Positions 6,163 through 11,572 of a stretch of 11,572 nt of DNA are shown here, in pieces; the stretch's first letter is position 1, and every line of letters begins with the position of its first letter. The translations under genes were made by a program, and so were the position numbers. The stretch spans positions 1 to 11,572 of the forward strand of contig CALDMA010000367.1 of NCBI GenBank assembly GCA_937915075.1. Direction: 5' to 3'. The notes beneath the pieces were generated by a model. It was not told where the DNA came from. It saw nothing but the letters and a program-made list of their open reading frames with translations, and did not search any database. This stretch comes from an uncultured Oscillospiraceae bacterium. Lineage in GTDB: Bacteria > Bacillota > Clostridia > Oscillospirales > Oscillospiraceae.

Positions 6163-6468
6163 TTATTCGTGCGCGTGCTTCTCCTTCATGCGCTTGAGAA
6201 CGATCTTGTAGCCGTCCGCGCCGTAGCTGATGCACTTGTTGACGCGCGTGATGGTGGCGGAGGACACGCCGATCTCCTTGGAGATCTGGGAGAAGGTATT
6301 GCCTGCCTCCAGCATTTCGGCGACCTGCAGGCGCTGGGTCATGGCCTGAATCTCGCTGAAGGTGCACAAATCGTCGAAGAAGCGATAGCACTCCTCAAGG
6401 TCCTTGAGCGAGAGAATGGCTTCAAACAGATGATCGGTCTCCTCCGACTTCATCTTGCTTCCGTACAT
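6163..6468 (-). CDS. yerC: YerC/YecD-family TrpR-like DNA-binding protein
   Basis: Small all-helical protein of 101 residues, the usual length for the YerC/YecD group of TrpR-related repressors in Firmicutes. The core reads DDLCTFSEIQAMTQRLQVAEML (32-53), then a helix-turn-helix TFSQISKEIGVSSATITRVN (58-77). This is the TrpR-type arrangement in which the second helix pair contacts DNA. No separate ligand domain is present. ATG at 6468 has an AAGGAGG site at 6476-6482, seven bases away. It lies 48 bases after the folT-like gene in the same direction with no terminator between, so the two are probably one transcript under the THF riboswitch. Target genes are unknown. Identity of the family is secure; a role in one-carbon or amino-acid gene control is inference. 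Confidence 0.92.
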   Translation of the reverse strand: MYGSKMKSEETDHLFEAILSLKDLEECYRFFDDLCTFSEIQAMTQRLQVAEMLEAGNTFSQISKEIGVSSATITRVNKCISYGADGYKIVLKRMKEKHAHE

Positions 6469-6516
6469 AACAGGTCCTCCTTACAGAACTGAATTTGGGG
6501 CTGCGCGGGAAAAGGG

Positions 6517-7134
6517 TCAAGCCCTCTGCGCGGCGCGCAGGGAGCGCTTGAGCATATCGAGCACCGGCGGGGTGACGAAGGCCATGGCGACCGCGGTGAC
6601 CGCGCCGGAAACGATGCGGATGCCGACCTTGCCGAACACATAGGCGTAGGTGTAGTAGCCGTAGATCACGCTGTCGAGATAGATTGCGCCGGTGTTGAGA
6701 AGCGTGACGACGAGCGAGGTGACGATCAGCACGCCGACGAGCTGCCTGCGCGAGAGCGCATAGCCGCAGCGCTTGGCGTACAGACCGATGAGCAGGCCGC
6801 GCACCGCCGGGGGAATGATCCACAGCACGGTGGTCGCGGTGACGCCGTAGGTCATCAGCTGGCCGAGAAAGGCGCCGACCAGACCGACCATCAGCCCGCC
6901 GCCCGGGCCGTAGAGCAGAGCGCCGACGATGATGGGCAGGGCGGAAACGGAAATGTTGATCCAGCCGAGGCGGATCGTGCCGACGGTGTTGAGCACGACG
7001 TAGACGGCGACCATCATGGCGATGACCACCAGCTTGCGCGTGGACATGGAGCCGAAGCGGTTGACGACGATGAGCGCGGCGACCAGCCCGACCAGGCAGG
7101 CGGCCATGCAGAGAACGATGGATGTGGGCGACAT
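6517..7134 (-). CDS. folT: ECF transporter substrate-binding (S) component, folate family
   Basis: Integral membrane S component of an energy-coupling-factor importer, 205 residues. It pairs with a shared EcfA-EcfA'-EcfT module encoded elsewhere to import folates. The diagnostic stretch is GWINISVSALPIIVGALLYG (58-76) followed by PGGGLMVGLVGAFLGQL (77-93), the folate-family S-component pattern. Six hydrophobic helices follow residue 34. A further hydrophobic segment at 5-26 precedes the usual family start near Met30; the upstream ATG at 7134 is preferred because GAGGAGG lies at 7144-7150 while Met30 has no ribosome binding site. Folate as substrate is strongly supported by the THF riboswitch in its leader. 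The open frame continues far upstream as an antisense run through glyA, which is not coding. Confidence 0.88.
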   Translation of the reverse strand: MSPTSIVLCMAACLVGLVAALIVVNRFGSMSTRKLVVIAMMVAVYVVLNTVGTIRLGWINISVSALPIIVGALLYGPGGGLMVGLVGAFLGQLMTYGVTATTVLWIIPPAVRGLLIGLYAKRCGYALSRRQLVGVLIVTSLVVTLLNTGAIYLDSVIYGYYTYAYVFGKVGIRIVSGAVTAVAMAFVTPPVLDMLKRSLRAAQRA

Positions 7135-7147
7135 GAGACGATTCCTC

Positions 7148-7162
7148 CTCAAACAGTTTGAG
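7148..7162 (-). promoter_or_regulatory. Hairpin overlapping the folT ribosome binding site
   Basis: CTCAAA-ctg-TTTGAG on the minus strand is a perfect 6-bp hairpin whose 3' arm shares GAG with the GAGGAGG ribosome binding site (7144-7150). It could tune initiation or form part of the riboswitch output. Short, so chance cannot be excluded. Confidence 0.4.
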
Positions 7163-7283
7163 CTTCCGCCGCGGGCGTTCATTATCCCGCGCGGAGCGTG
7201 GCAGCTTGGAGAGGGCACAGATGACCCCCCTCCCCTTACGGCAGGAGCCACGCAGAAAAGAGGTCTCATGTCTCTTCTGGAGT

Positions 7284-7400
7284 GGCGAGCGGAATGCGAA
7301 AGCCATACTGCAAACCGGGGTTTTTCGTCCGCCGGGCAACTTCCCGTCCCGGCGGCACTGCGCGCCCGTTGGGCGCAAACACATGACTTCCTACTCTGCC
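7284..7400 (-). ncRNA. Tetrahydrofolate (THF) riboswitch
   Basis: On the minus strand the leader begins GGCAGAGTAG (7391-7400) and ends CCGCTCGCC (7284-7292), the THF-aptamer ends; they pair as GGC-GAG/CTC-GCC (P1). P2 pairs 7383-7389 with 7300-7306 (seven pairs, one G-U). The core P3 stem CCGCCGGG/CCCGGCGG (7348-7355 with 7329-7336) closes an 11-base loop and is followed by ACGAAA, matching the conserved region of the class as I recall it. A 6-bp hairpin (7362-7367 with 7371-7376) between P2 and P3 lengthens it. It lies upstream of a folate-family transporter, the usual target. No clear T-tract terminator lies between it and the gene, so translational control is more likely. Confidence 0.75.
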
Positions 7401-7431
7401 AAAGCGTATTTTTGTGTAAAAATACATATAT

Positions 7432-7460
7432 AGAATAGCAAACTCTCTGCCCATCGTCAA
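7432..7460 (-). promoter_or_regulatory. Promoter of the folT-yerC transcript
   Basis: Minus strand TTGACG (7455-7460), exactly 17 bases, then TATTCT (7432-7437) preceded by TTTGC, an extended -10. The predicted start, near 7425, lies about 25 bases before the THF riboswitch, as expected. Together with the leader this accounts for the left half of the 546-base gap between folT and glyA. Confidence 0.8.
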
Positions 7461-7563
7461 GCAATTTCACACGGGAAAGCGCGGTTTTTCCGCGAATTTT
7501 CTTTTTTAAGGCGAGGGCGCGTTTATTTCTTACAAAACACGCGGGCGCGGCGCGGCTTTTTTC

Positions 7564-7604
7564 TTGACAGTGCGGCGCTTTTTTTGCTATCCTACAAAAT
7601 AGGA
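7564..7604 (+). promoter_or_regulatory. glyA promoter with possible operator at the start site
   Basis: Perfect -35 TTGACA (7564-7569), 18 bases, then TATCCT (7588-7593) with an upstream TGC. A short inverted repeat TCCTA-caaaa-TAGGA (7590-7604) overlaps the -10 box and the expected start site, a typical repressor position. The 75-base leader also holds the palindrome GGGCCGGCCC (7613-7622). Promoter is well supported; operator role is a guess. Confidence 0.75.
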
Positions 7605-7680
7605 CGACAAATGGGCCGGCCCGCGCGCCGCCCGTCTGCACAACATTTCCGGTCATCATTAAAGAGGAGGAACTTTCATC

Positions 7681-8970
7681 ATGATCAAGGAAACCATGGC
7701 TTACCTGTCCCAGTACGATCCCGAGGTCGGCGCGACCATCGAGAACGAGTACCACCGCGAGCAGCGCAACATCGAGCTGATCGCCTCGGAGAACATCGTC
7801 TCCCCCGCCGTTATGCTGGCGATGGGCACCTGCCTGACCAACAAGTATGCCGAGGGCTATCCCGGCAAGCGCTACTACGGCGGCTGCTACTGCGTCGACG
7901 AGACCGAGGAGATCGCCCGTCAGCGCGCCTGCAAGCTCTTCGGCGCCGAGCACGCGAACGTCCAGCCCCACTCCGGCGCGAGCGCGAACCTTGCCGCGTT
8001 CAAGGCCATGCTCCAGCCCGGCGACACCTACATGGGCATGAACCTCGCCCACGGCGGTCACCTGTCCCACGGCAGCCCGGTCAACATCTCCGGCCAGTAT
8101 TTCCATCAGGTCCCCTACTCCCTCAACGATGAGACCGAGCAGATCGACTACGACGAGCTCTACCGCATCGCGCAGGAGTGCAAGCCCAAGATGATCCTCG
8201 CGGGCGCCTCCGCCTATCCCCGCAAGATCGACTTCGCCAAGTTCCGTGAGATCGCCGATTCCGTCGGCGCGTACCTCATGGTCGATATGGCGCACATCGC
8301 CGGCCTCGTCGCCGCGGGCGTCCACATGAACCCCGTGCCCTATGCCGACGTGGTCACCTCCACCACGCATAAGACCCTCCGCGGCCCCCGCGGCGGTCTG
8401 ATCCTCTGCAAGAACGAGATCACCAAGAAGAACATCGAGACCGGCGAGATGGAGACCATCAACCTCGCCAAGAAGATCGACTCCGCCGTGTTCCCCGGCA
8501 CCCAGGGCGGCCCGCTCGAGCACATCATCGCGGCCAAGGCCATCTGCTTCGGCGAGGCCCTCAAGCCCGAGTTCAAGGCCTACGGCGAGCAGGTCGTGAA
8601 GAACGCCGCCATCCTCGCCGACGGTCTGATGAAGGAAGGCTTCCGTCTCGTCTCCGGCGGCACGGACAACCACCTCATGCTCGTTGACGTCCGCAACTTC
8701 AACATCACCGGCAAGGAGATCGAGCACCGCCTCGACGAGTGCTTCATCACCGTCAACAAGAACGCCATCCCCAACGACCCCGAAAAGCCGTTCGTCACCT
8801 CCGGCATCCGCGTCGGCACCCCCGCCGCCACCACCCGCGGTCTGAAGGAAGAGGACATGAAGGAGATCGCCCGCATCATGGGCATGGTCGCCCGTGACTT
8901 CGAGGGCAATAAGACCGCCGCGCAGGAGGCCGTCGTCGCCCTGACCAAGAAGTATCCCATCTACGAATAA
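7681..8970 (+). CDS. glyA: Serine hydroxymethyltransferase
   Basis: PLP enzyme that interconverts serine and glycine while loading a one-carbon unit on tetrahydrofolate, in the cytoplasm. The 429-residue protein matches the bacterial family length. Landmarks: IELIASENIVSPAV (31-44), NKYAEGYPGKRYYGG (54-68), VQPHSGASANLA (94-105), VDMAHIAGLVAAGVH (201-215) with the PLP-ring aspartate at 202, and the Schiff-base lysine 231 in TSTTHKTLRGPRGG. FPGTQGGPLEH and TSGIRVGTPAATTRG complete the set. The ATG at 7681 follows an AGAGGAGG site at about 7663-7670. Strong use of C-ending codons creates a long but non-coding open frame on the other strand. It has its own promoter, stands alone, and is divergent from folT, which shares its folate theme. 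Confidence 0.98.
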   Translation: MIKETMAYLSQYDPEVGATIENEYHREQRNIELIASENIVSPAVMLAMGTCLTNKYAEGYPGKRYYGGCYCVDETEEIARQRACKLFGAEHANVQPHSGASANLAAFKAMLQPGDTYMGMNLAHGGHLSHGSPVNISGQYFHQVPYSLNDETEQIDYDELYRIAQECKPKMILAGASAYPRKIDFAKFREIADSVGAYLMVDMAHIAGLVAAGVHMNPVPYADVVTSTTHKTLRGPRGGLILCKNEITKKNIETGEMETINLAKKIDSAVFPGTQGGPLEHIIAAKAICFGEALKPEFKAYGEQVVKNAAILADGLMKEGFRLVSGGTDNHLMLVDVRNFNITGKEIEHRLDECFITVNKNAIPNDPEKPFVTSGIRVGTPAATTRGLKEEDMKEIARIMGMVARDFEGNKTAAQEAVVALTKKYPIYE

Positions 8971-8983
8971 GCGAAAGACAGCC

Positions 8984-9016
8984 GAAGAGGTCCCGGAAAC
9001 GGGACCTCTTCTTTCC
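8984..9016. terminator. Shared terminator between convergent glyA and spoIIP
   Basis: Perfect 12-bp stem GAAGAGGTCCCG / CGGGACCTCTTC (8984-8995 with 9000-9011) with a GAAA tetraloop, followed on the plus strand by TTTCC. It lies 13 bases after the glyA stop and 4 bases beyond the spoIIP stop, so it probably serves both directions; the T-tract is better for glyA. Confidence 0.88.
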
Positions 9017-10185
9017 TATGCCAGCACGGTTTCGGCAAAGCCCGCGGCGAAGAGCCGCGCGGCGGCAAGCGCCTCGTCGAGCGAGTTGCCCGCCGTGCCG
9101 ACCTCGATGAGCAGAGAGCCGGCCGTGACCTGCTGGTTGTAGCGCGAGTTGCGCACCGTGACGGGACGCATGAGCGTGGGGTATTTTGCGTACAGCGTCT
9201 CCTGCACGGCGCAGGCGAGCTTGAGGTTTTCGCGCCAGTCGGGATGCTCCAGCCCGCCGCCGGACGAGCCGATGACGAATTCCAGCTGAGCGGCCCCCGG
9301 CTCCTCGGCGCACAGAAGCTTATAGTTGTTGCCCTCGCTGTCGGCTACGGCGTCGCGGTGAACGTCTAAAATGTAGAGGAGTGAGGGATATTCCGCGCGG
9401 TATTTCTCGATGGCGGCGAGCGAGCGGTTGTACGCGCCGGAATAGTTGGGGTAGTCGTAGAGCTCGCGGTCGTGGAGCACGCCGAGACCGGCGTCCGTCA
9501 GGACGCGGGCGATCTCGTCGCCGACGCGGATCATGTTCTTTTCTTTTTCGAGCGTGCGGTGGTCGTCGCTCGCTTCGTACTCCTCTCCTGCCGGCATGGT
9601 ATAGGCCTCCGTGCCATGCGTATGGATGATGAGCACCTGCGGGCTGTCGGCGGGACATTCCGCCGCGGCGGGCGCTCCCGTGAGCTGCGAAGCGTCCAGC
9701 GTACATTTTGAGCCGTTGTTGATATAGACGTTTCCCAGCACCGTATAGCCGCTCGGGTCGCCGACCCGGAGCGTGCGGGACGGCACGCCGTTGTCCGCGC
9801 CGCGCGGAACGGTCTCCCCTTGCTTCGGGTCGGTGAGCACGGTACCCTCGTGGTCCTCGGTGTCGGGCTTGGTTTCATCGGGCGGGAGCTGCAGCTCGCT
9901 CGACCACGCCTGCGTCACCTCGCTGCGCGCGTCGGCAAGAATGGGCGTCAGACTCAGCGCGAGCGATGCGCCGAAGGAGAGCTCGTCCGTTTCCTCGCCG
10001 CCCATCTCATAGCGCAGCAGGGCGAGCGGGAGCACGGTCTCCTGCCGCAGCCGTTCGGCGGCGTCGGACAGGCTGTGCGCCGTGGCGGCCACGCCGACCG
10101 TCCAGAGCGTCAGTGCCGCGAGCGCCGCGGCGAGCGCGATGCGCGGGACGCCGCGCAGCTTGGATCTCCGCGATATCTTCTGCAT
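9016..10185 (-). CDS. spoIIP: Stage II sporulation protein P (peptidoglycan hydrolase)
   Basis: SpoIIP is the amidase/endopeptidase that works with SpoIID and SpoIIM to thin the septal wall during forespore engulfment. The 389-residue protein has one N-terminal membrane anchor (about 14-34), a low-complexity acidic linker (about 95-130), and the C-terminal hydrolase domain: LIIHTHGTEAYT (185-196), LDVHRDA (273-279), and RYNQQVTAGSLLIEVGTAGN (348-367). His188, His190 and His277 and Glu361 are candidate zinc or catalytic residues by position. I prefer ATG at 10185, because GAGG lies about eight bases upstream; the GTG at 10194 would sit on that site. In other spore formers it follows gpr in a mother-cell or forespore operon; here it stands alone, convergent with glyA and divergent from rpsF. 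Identity is secure and indicates a spore former. Confidence 0.95.
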   Translation of the reverse strand: MQKISRRSKLRGVPRIALAAALAALTLWTVGVAATAHSLSDAAERLRQETVLPLALLRYEMGGEETDELSFGASLALSLTPILADARSEVTQAWSSELQLPPDETKPDTEDHEGTVLTDPKQGETVPRGADNGVPSRTLRVGDPSGYTVLGNVYINNGSKCTLDASQLTGAPAAAECPADSPQVLIIHTHGTEAYTMPAGEEYEASDDHRTLEKEKNMIRVGDEIARVLTDAGLGVLHDRELYDYPNYSGAYNRSLAAIEKYRAEYPSLLYILDVHRDAVADSEGNNYKLLCAEEPGAAQLEFVIGSSGGGLEHPDWRENLKLACAVQETLYAKYPTLMRPVTVRNSRYNQQVTAGSLLIEVGTAGNSLDEALAAARLFAAGFAETVLA

Positions 10186-10267
10186 GATCGTCACCTCGGG
10201 ACAAACCTATGCACTCGGCGGGGCGGATATTCCGAGCAAAAATATTTTGAAAAAGCGCGGGAAAGGC

Positions 10268-10295
10268 TTGACTTTCCGCTCGTTTTTTGTATAAT
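10268..10295 (+). promoter_or_regulatory. Promoter of the rpsF-ssb-rpsR operon
   Basis: TTGACT (10268-10273), 16 bases including a T-run, then a perfect TATAAT (10290-10295). Strong sigma-A promoter, 86 bases before the rpsF start. Transcription should begin near 10302. Confidence 0.9.
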
Positions 10296-10302
10296 AGTAG
10301 AG

Positions 10303-10372
10303 CTTATGGTCTCACCATAGGCATATCCTTGCTCACACGAAGGACGTGTGGGCCATCAGTCCAAAAGGAGGT
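10303..10372 (+). promoter_or_regulatory. rpsF operon leader with two hairpins, possible S6:S18 binding site
   Basis: The leader carries TATGGT-ctc-ACCATA (10305-10319), a perfect 6-bp hairpin at the very 5' end, then a smaller CACAC/GTGTG stem (about 10334-10350), then the AAGGAGGT ribosome binding site (10365-10372). Many bacterial rpsF leaders contain an RNA motif bound by the S6:S18 complex that represses the operon. The position fits, but I could not match the motif base by base, so this is a weak proposal. Confidence 0.35.
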
Positions 10373-10380
10373 GCAAGAAA

Positions 10381-10677
10381 TTGGCTAAGATTTCCGCTAA
10401 CTATGAGGTCGTTTTCATCATCGACCCCGCACAGGGTGAGGAAGGCGTTGCCGCGCTGACCGAGAAGTTCAAGACCCTGGTGGAGCAGAACAGCTCCGCG
10501 ATGGAAGTGGAGGAGTGGGGCAAGCGCAAGCTCGCTTACGCGATCAACTACATTACCGAAGGCTACTATGTGTTGATCTCCTTCACCAGCGCGCCCGAGT
10601 TCCCCAAGGAGCTGGACCGTATCCTTCGCATTACCGACGGCGTCATCCGTTCCATGATCGTCTGCAAGGACGAATAA
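10381..10677 (+). CDS. rpsF: 30S ribosomal protein S6
   Basis: Small-subunit protein that pairs with S18 on the 16S rRNA platform. The 98-residue product begins MAKISANYEVVFIIDP and contains the family signature around EEWGKRKLAYAINYITEGYY with the closing RILRITDGVIRSMIVCKDE. The start is taken as TTG at 10381, since GGAGG lies nine bases upstream at 10367-10371. An in-frame GTG at 10348 would add 11 residues unlike any S6 and lies before the ribosome binding site. It is first of three genes, 12 bases before ssb, in the order typical for Firmicutes. Confidence 0.97.
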   Translation: MAKISANYEVVFIIDPAQGEEGVAALTEKFKTLVEQNSSAMEVEEWGKRKLAYAINYITEGYYVLISFTSAPEFPKELDRILRITDGVIRSMIVCKDE

Positions 10678-10689
10678 GGAGGAAAGAAC

Positions 10690-11136
10690 ATGTCACTCAA
10701 TCGTGTCGTTATCATGGGCCGTCTGACCCGTGATCCCGAGCTGCGCCGCACGCAGACCGGGACGGCCGTGACGTCCTTCTCCCTCGCCGTGGACCGCGAC
10801 TTCAAGAGCCGCGAGAGCGGCGAAAAGGCGACGGATTTCATTGACGTCGTTGCCTGGCGCCAGACCGCCGAATTTGTCTGCCAGTATTTCGCCAAGGGCC
10901 GCATGGCCGTGGTCGAGGGCCGGCTGCAGATCCGCGACTGGAAAGATAAGGACGGCAACAACCGCCGCAGCGCGGAAGTGGTTGCCGACAACGTATACTT
11001 CGGCGACAGCAAGCGCGACGGAGCCTCCGGCGGCGATTATGCGCCCCCGGCTTACGGCTCGCCCGCTTCCACCTACTCCGCCCCCGCGGGCGGCGGCTTC
11101 GCCGAGATCGAAGAGGACGGGGAGCTCCCGTTCTGA
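10690..11136 (+). CDS. ssb: Single-stranded DNA-binding protein
   Basis: Tetrameric OB-fold protein that coats single-stranded DNA in replication and repair. The 148-residue product begins MSLNRVVIMGRLTRDPELRR, with the OB fold over about 1-108 (TSFSLAVDRDF, IDVVAWRQTAEFVCQYFAKG, MAVVEGRLQIRDW). A short Gly/Pro/Ser/Tyr linker (about 110-137) leads to the acidic partner-binding tip EEDGELPF, close to the DDDLPF consensus. ATG at 10690 has GGAGG eight bases upstream. It is the middle gene of the operon, 26 bases before rpsR. As the housekeeping copy it is expected to be abundant. Confidence 0.97.
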   Translation: MSLNRVVIMGRLTRDPELRRTQTGTAVTSFSLAVDRDFKSRESGEKATDFIDVVAWRQTAEFVCQYFAKGRMAVVEGRLQIRDWKDKDGNNRRSAEVVADNVYFGDSKRDGASGGDYAPPAYGSPASTYSAPAGGGFAEIEEDGELPF

Positions 11137-11162
11137 CAAAATCTATAAAGGAGGATACTTCC

Positions 11163-11423
11163 ATGGCTATGGAACGCGAAAACAAGGCCCCTCGCGCCGG
11201 TGCCCCTGCGAACCGCAAGCGCCGCAAGGTCTGCCAGTTCTGCGTTGACAAGTGCGAATATATCGACTACAAGGATGCCGCCAAGCTGCGCCGCTTCATT
11301 TCCGAGCGCTCTAAGATCCTGCCCCGCAGGACCACCGGCACCTGTGCCATGCATCAGCGTCAGCTGACCGAGGCGATCAAGCGCGCCCGTCAGATCGCTC
11401 TGCTGCCCTTCGTCACCGAATAA
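11163..11423 (+). CDS. rpsR: 30S ribosomal protein S18, zinc-binding form
   Basis: Small-subunit protein of 86 residues that dimerises with S6. It has the S18 core YIDYKDAAKLRRFISERSKI (33-52) and PRRTTGTCAMHQRQLTEAIKRARQIALLPF. Four cysteines at 24, 27, 31 and 61 (CQFCVDKC and GTCAMH) make it the zinc-ribbon type; organisms with this form often also hold a cysteine-free copy used under zinc starvation, not seen here. ATG at 11163 follows GGAGG; a second ATG two codons on is less well placed. It is the last gene of the operon, followed at once by a terminator. Confidence 0.97.
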   Translation: MAMERENKAPRAGAPANRKRRKVCQFCVDKCEYIDYKDAAKLRRFISERSKILPRRTTGTCAMHQRQLTEAIKRARQIALLPFVTE

Positions 11424-11432
11424 CTGCAAACG

Positions 11433-11469
11433 AAAAAAAAGAGACACGCAAAGCGTGTCTCTTTTTTTG
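11433..11469 (+). terminator. Terminator of the rpsF-ssb-rpsR operon
   Basis: GAGACACGC-aaa-GCGTGTCTC stem (11441-11449 with 11453-11461), extended by A/T pairs, followed by TTTTTTT. The flanking A-run and T-run make it usable from either side. It starts 10 bases after the rpsR stop. Confidence 0.95.
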
Positions 11470-11482
11470 CTTGGAGCGGTGC

Positions 11483-11557
11483 TGTGCGCGGCGCAGCTGC
11501 GCCGCACAAGCGTTTTGCAGAGCAAAATTTTGGCGGAGGGGCAATTCATTTGCTCCG
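11483..11557. repeat. Cluster of three hairpins at the window edge
   Basis: Three hairpins in 75 bases after the operon terminator: TGTGC..GCACA enclosing the perfect palindrome GGCGCAGCTGCGCC (11483-11508, two-base bulge); TTTTGC-aga-GCAAAA (11513-11527); and CGGAG..CTCCG with inner CAA/TTG pairs (11534-11557). There is no gene. The spacing resembles a short dispersed palindromic element, or the terminator and regulatory zone of a gene beyond the edge. A single copy in the window cannot tell these apart. Confidence 0.4.
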
Positions 11558-11572
11558 GTCATTCTAATACCG

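Noticed and set aside
7135..8727. Upstream extension of the folT reading frame to 736 codons through glyA
   Set aside because: It crosses the folT promoter, the THF riboswitch and the antisense strand of glyA; only the part from the ATG at 7134, with its ribosome binding site, has family similarity.
10204..10233. Sigma-E-like promoter (GGAATAT, 15 bases, CATAGGTT on the minus strand) for spoIIP
   Set aside because: Spacing is near that of sigma-E sites and would fit a sporulation gene, but the predicted start would fall on the ribosome binding site, and the match is loose; not strong enough to list.
9381..10320. Several plus-strand open frames over spoIIP, including one of 166 codons
   Set aside because: Arg- and Gly-rich shadows of spoIIP without ribosome binding sites or motifs.

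Overview
The window looks like chromosomal DNA of a GC-rich, spore-forming member of the Clostridia, most likely a gut Oscillospiraceae-type Firmicute. The grounds are strong AGGAGG ribosome binding sites, sigma-A type promoters, a SpoIIP sporulation protein, a YerC/YecD-type TrpR-like protein, a THF riboswitch in front of an ECF folate S component, an NhaC-family carrier and a clostridial rpsF-ssb-rpsR operon. This is inferred from gene content; no rRNA marker is present.

Left part (1-6000), all on the minus strand, read right to left in transcription order: a sigma-A promoter with a roughly 350-nt highly structured leader, an NhaC-family carrier, a small two-helix membrane protein with a possible PH-like domain, histidine ammonia-lyase (hutH) with a perfect palindrome filling its promoter spacer, a strong terminator, a DapF-fold racemase/epimerase, and the N-terminal third of formate-THF ligase (fhs), cut by the window edge. 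I read this as a histidine-use region. HutH opens the urocanate route. Fhs can recover ATP from the one-carbon unit released from formiminoglutamate. The DapF-like enzyme resembles the histidine racemase group (CntK/HisR-like) and could bring D-histidine into the route. NhaC may be the carrier.

Middle part (6107-9011): a minus-strand pair, folT-like S component then yerC-like regulator, preceded by a promoter and a well-supported THF riboswitch. Divergent from it on the plus strand is glyA (serine hydroxymethyltransferase) with its own promoter. The folate and one-carbon theme (fhs, folT, THF riboswitch, glyA) therefore runs through most of the window.

Right part (8984-11572): glyA and spoIIP converge on one hairpin terminator. 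Divergent from spoIIP is the rpsF-ssb-rpsR operon with a clear promoter, hairpin leader and strong terminator. The last 100 bases hold a cluster of hairpins with no gene. No tRNA, rRNA, CRISPR array, insertion sequence or phage gene was seen. The very long ORFs antisense to hutH, nhaC and glyA are shadows produced by GC-rich codon use.
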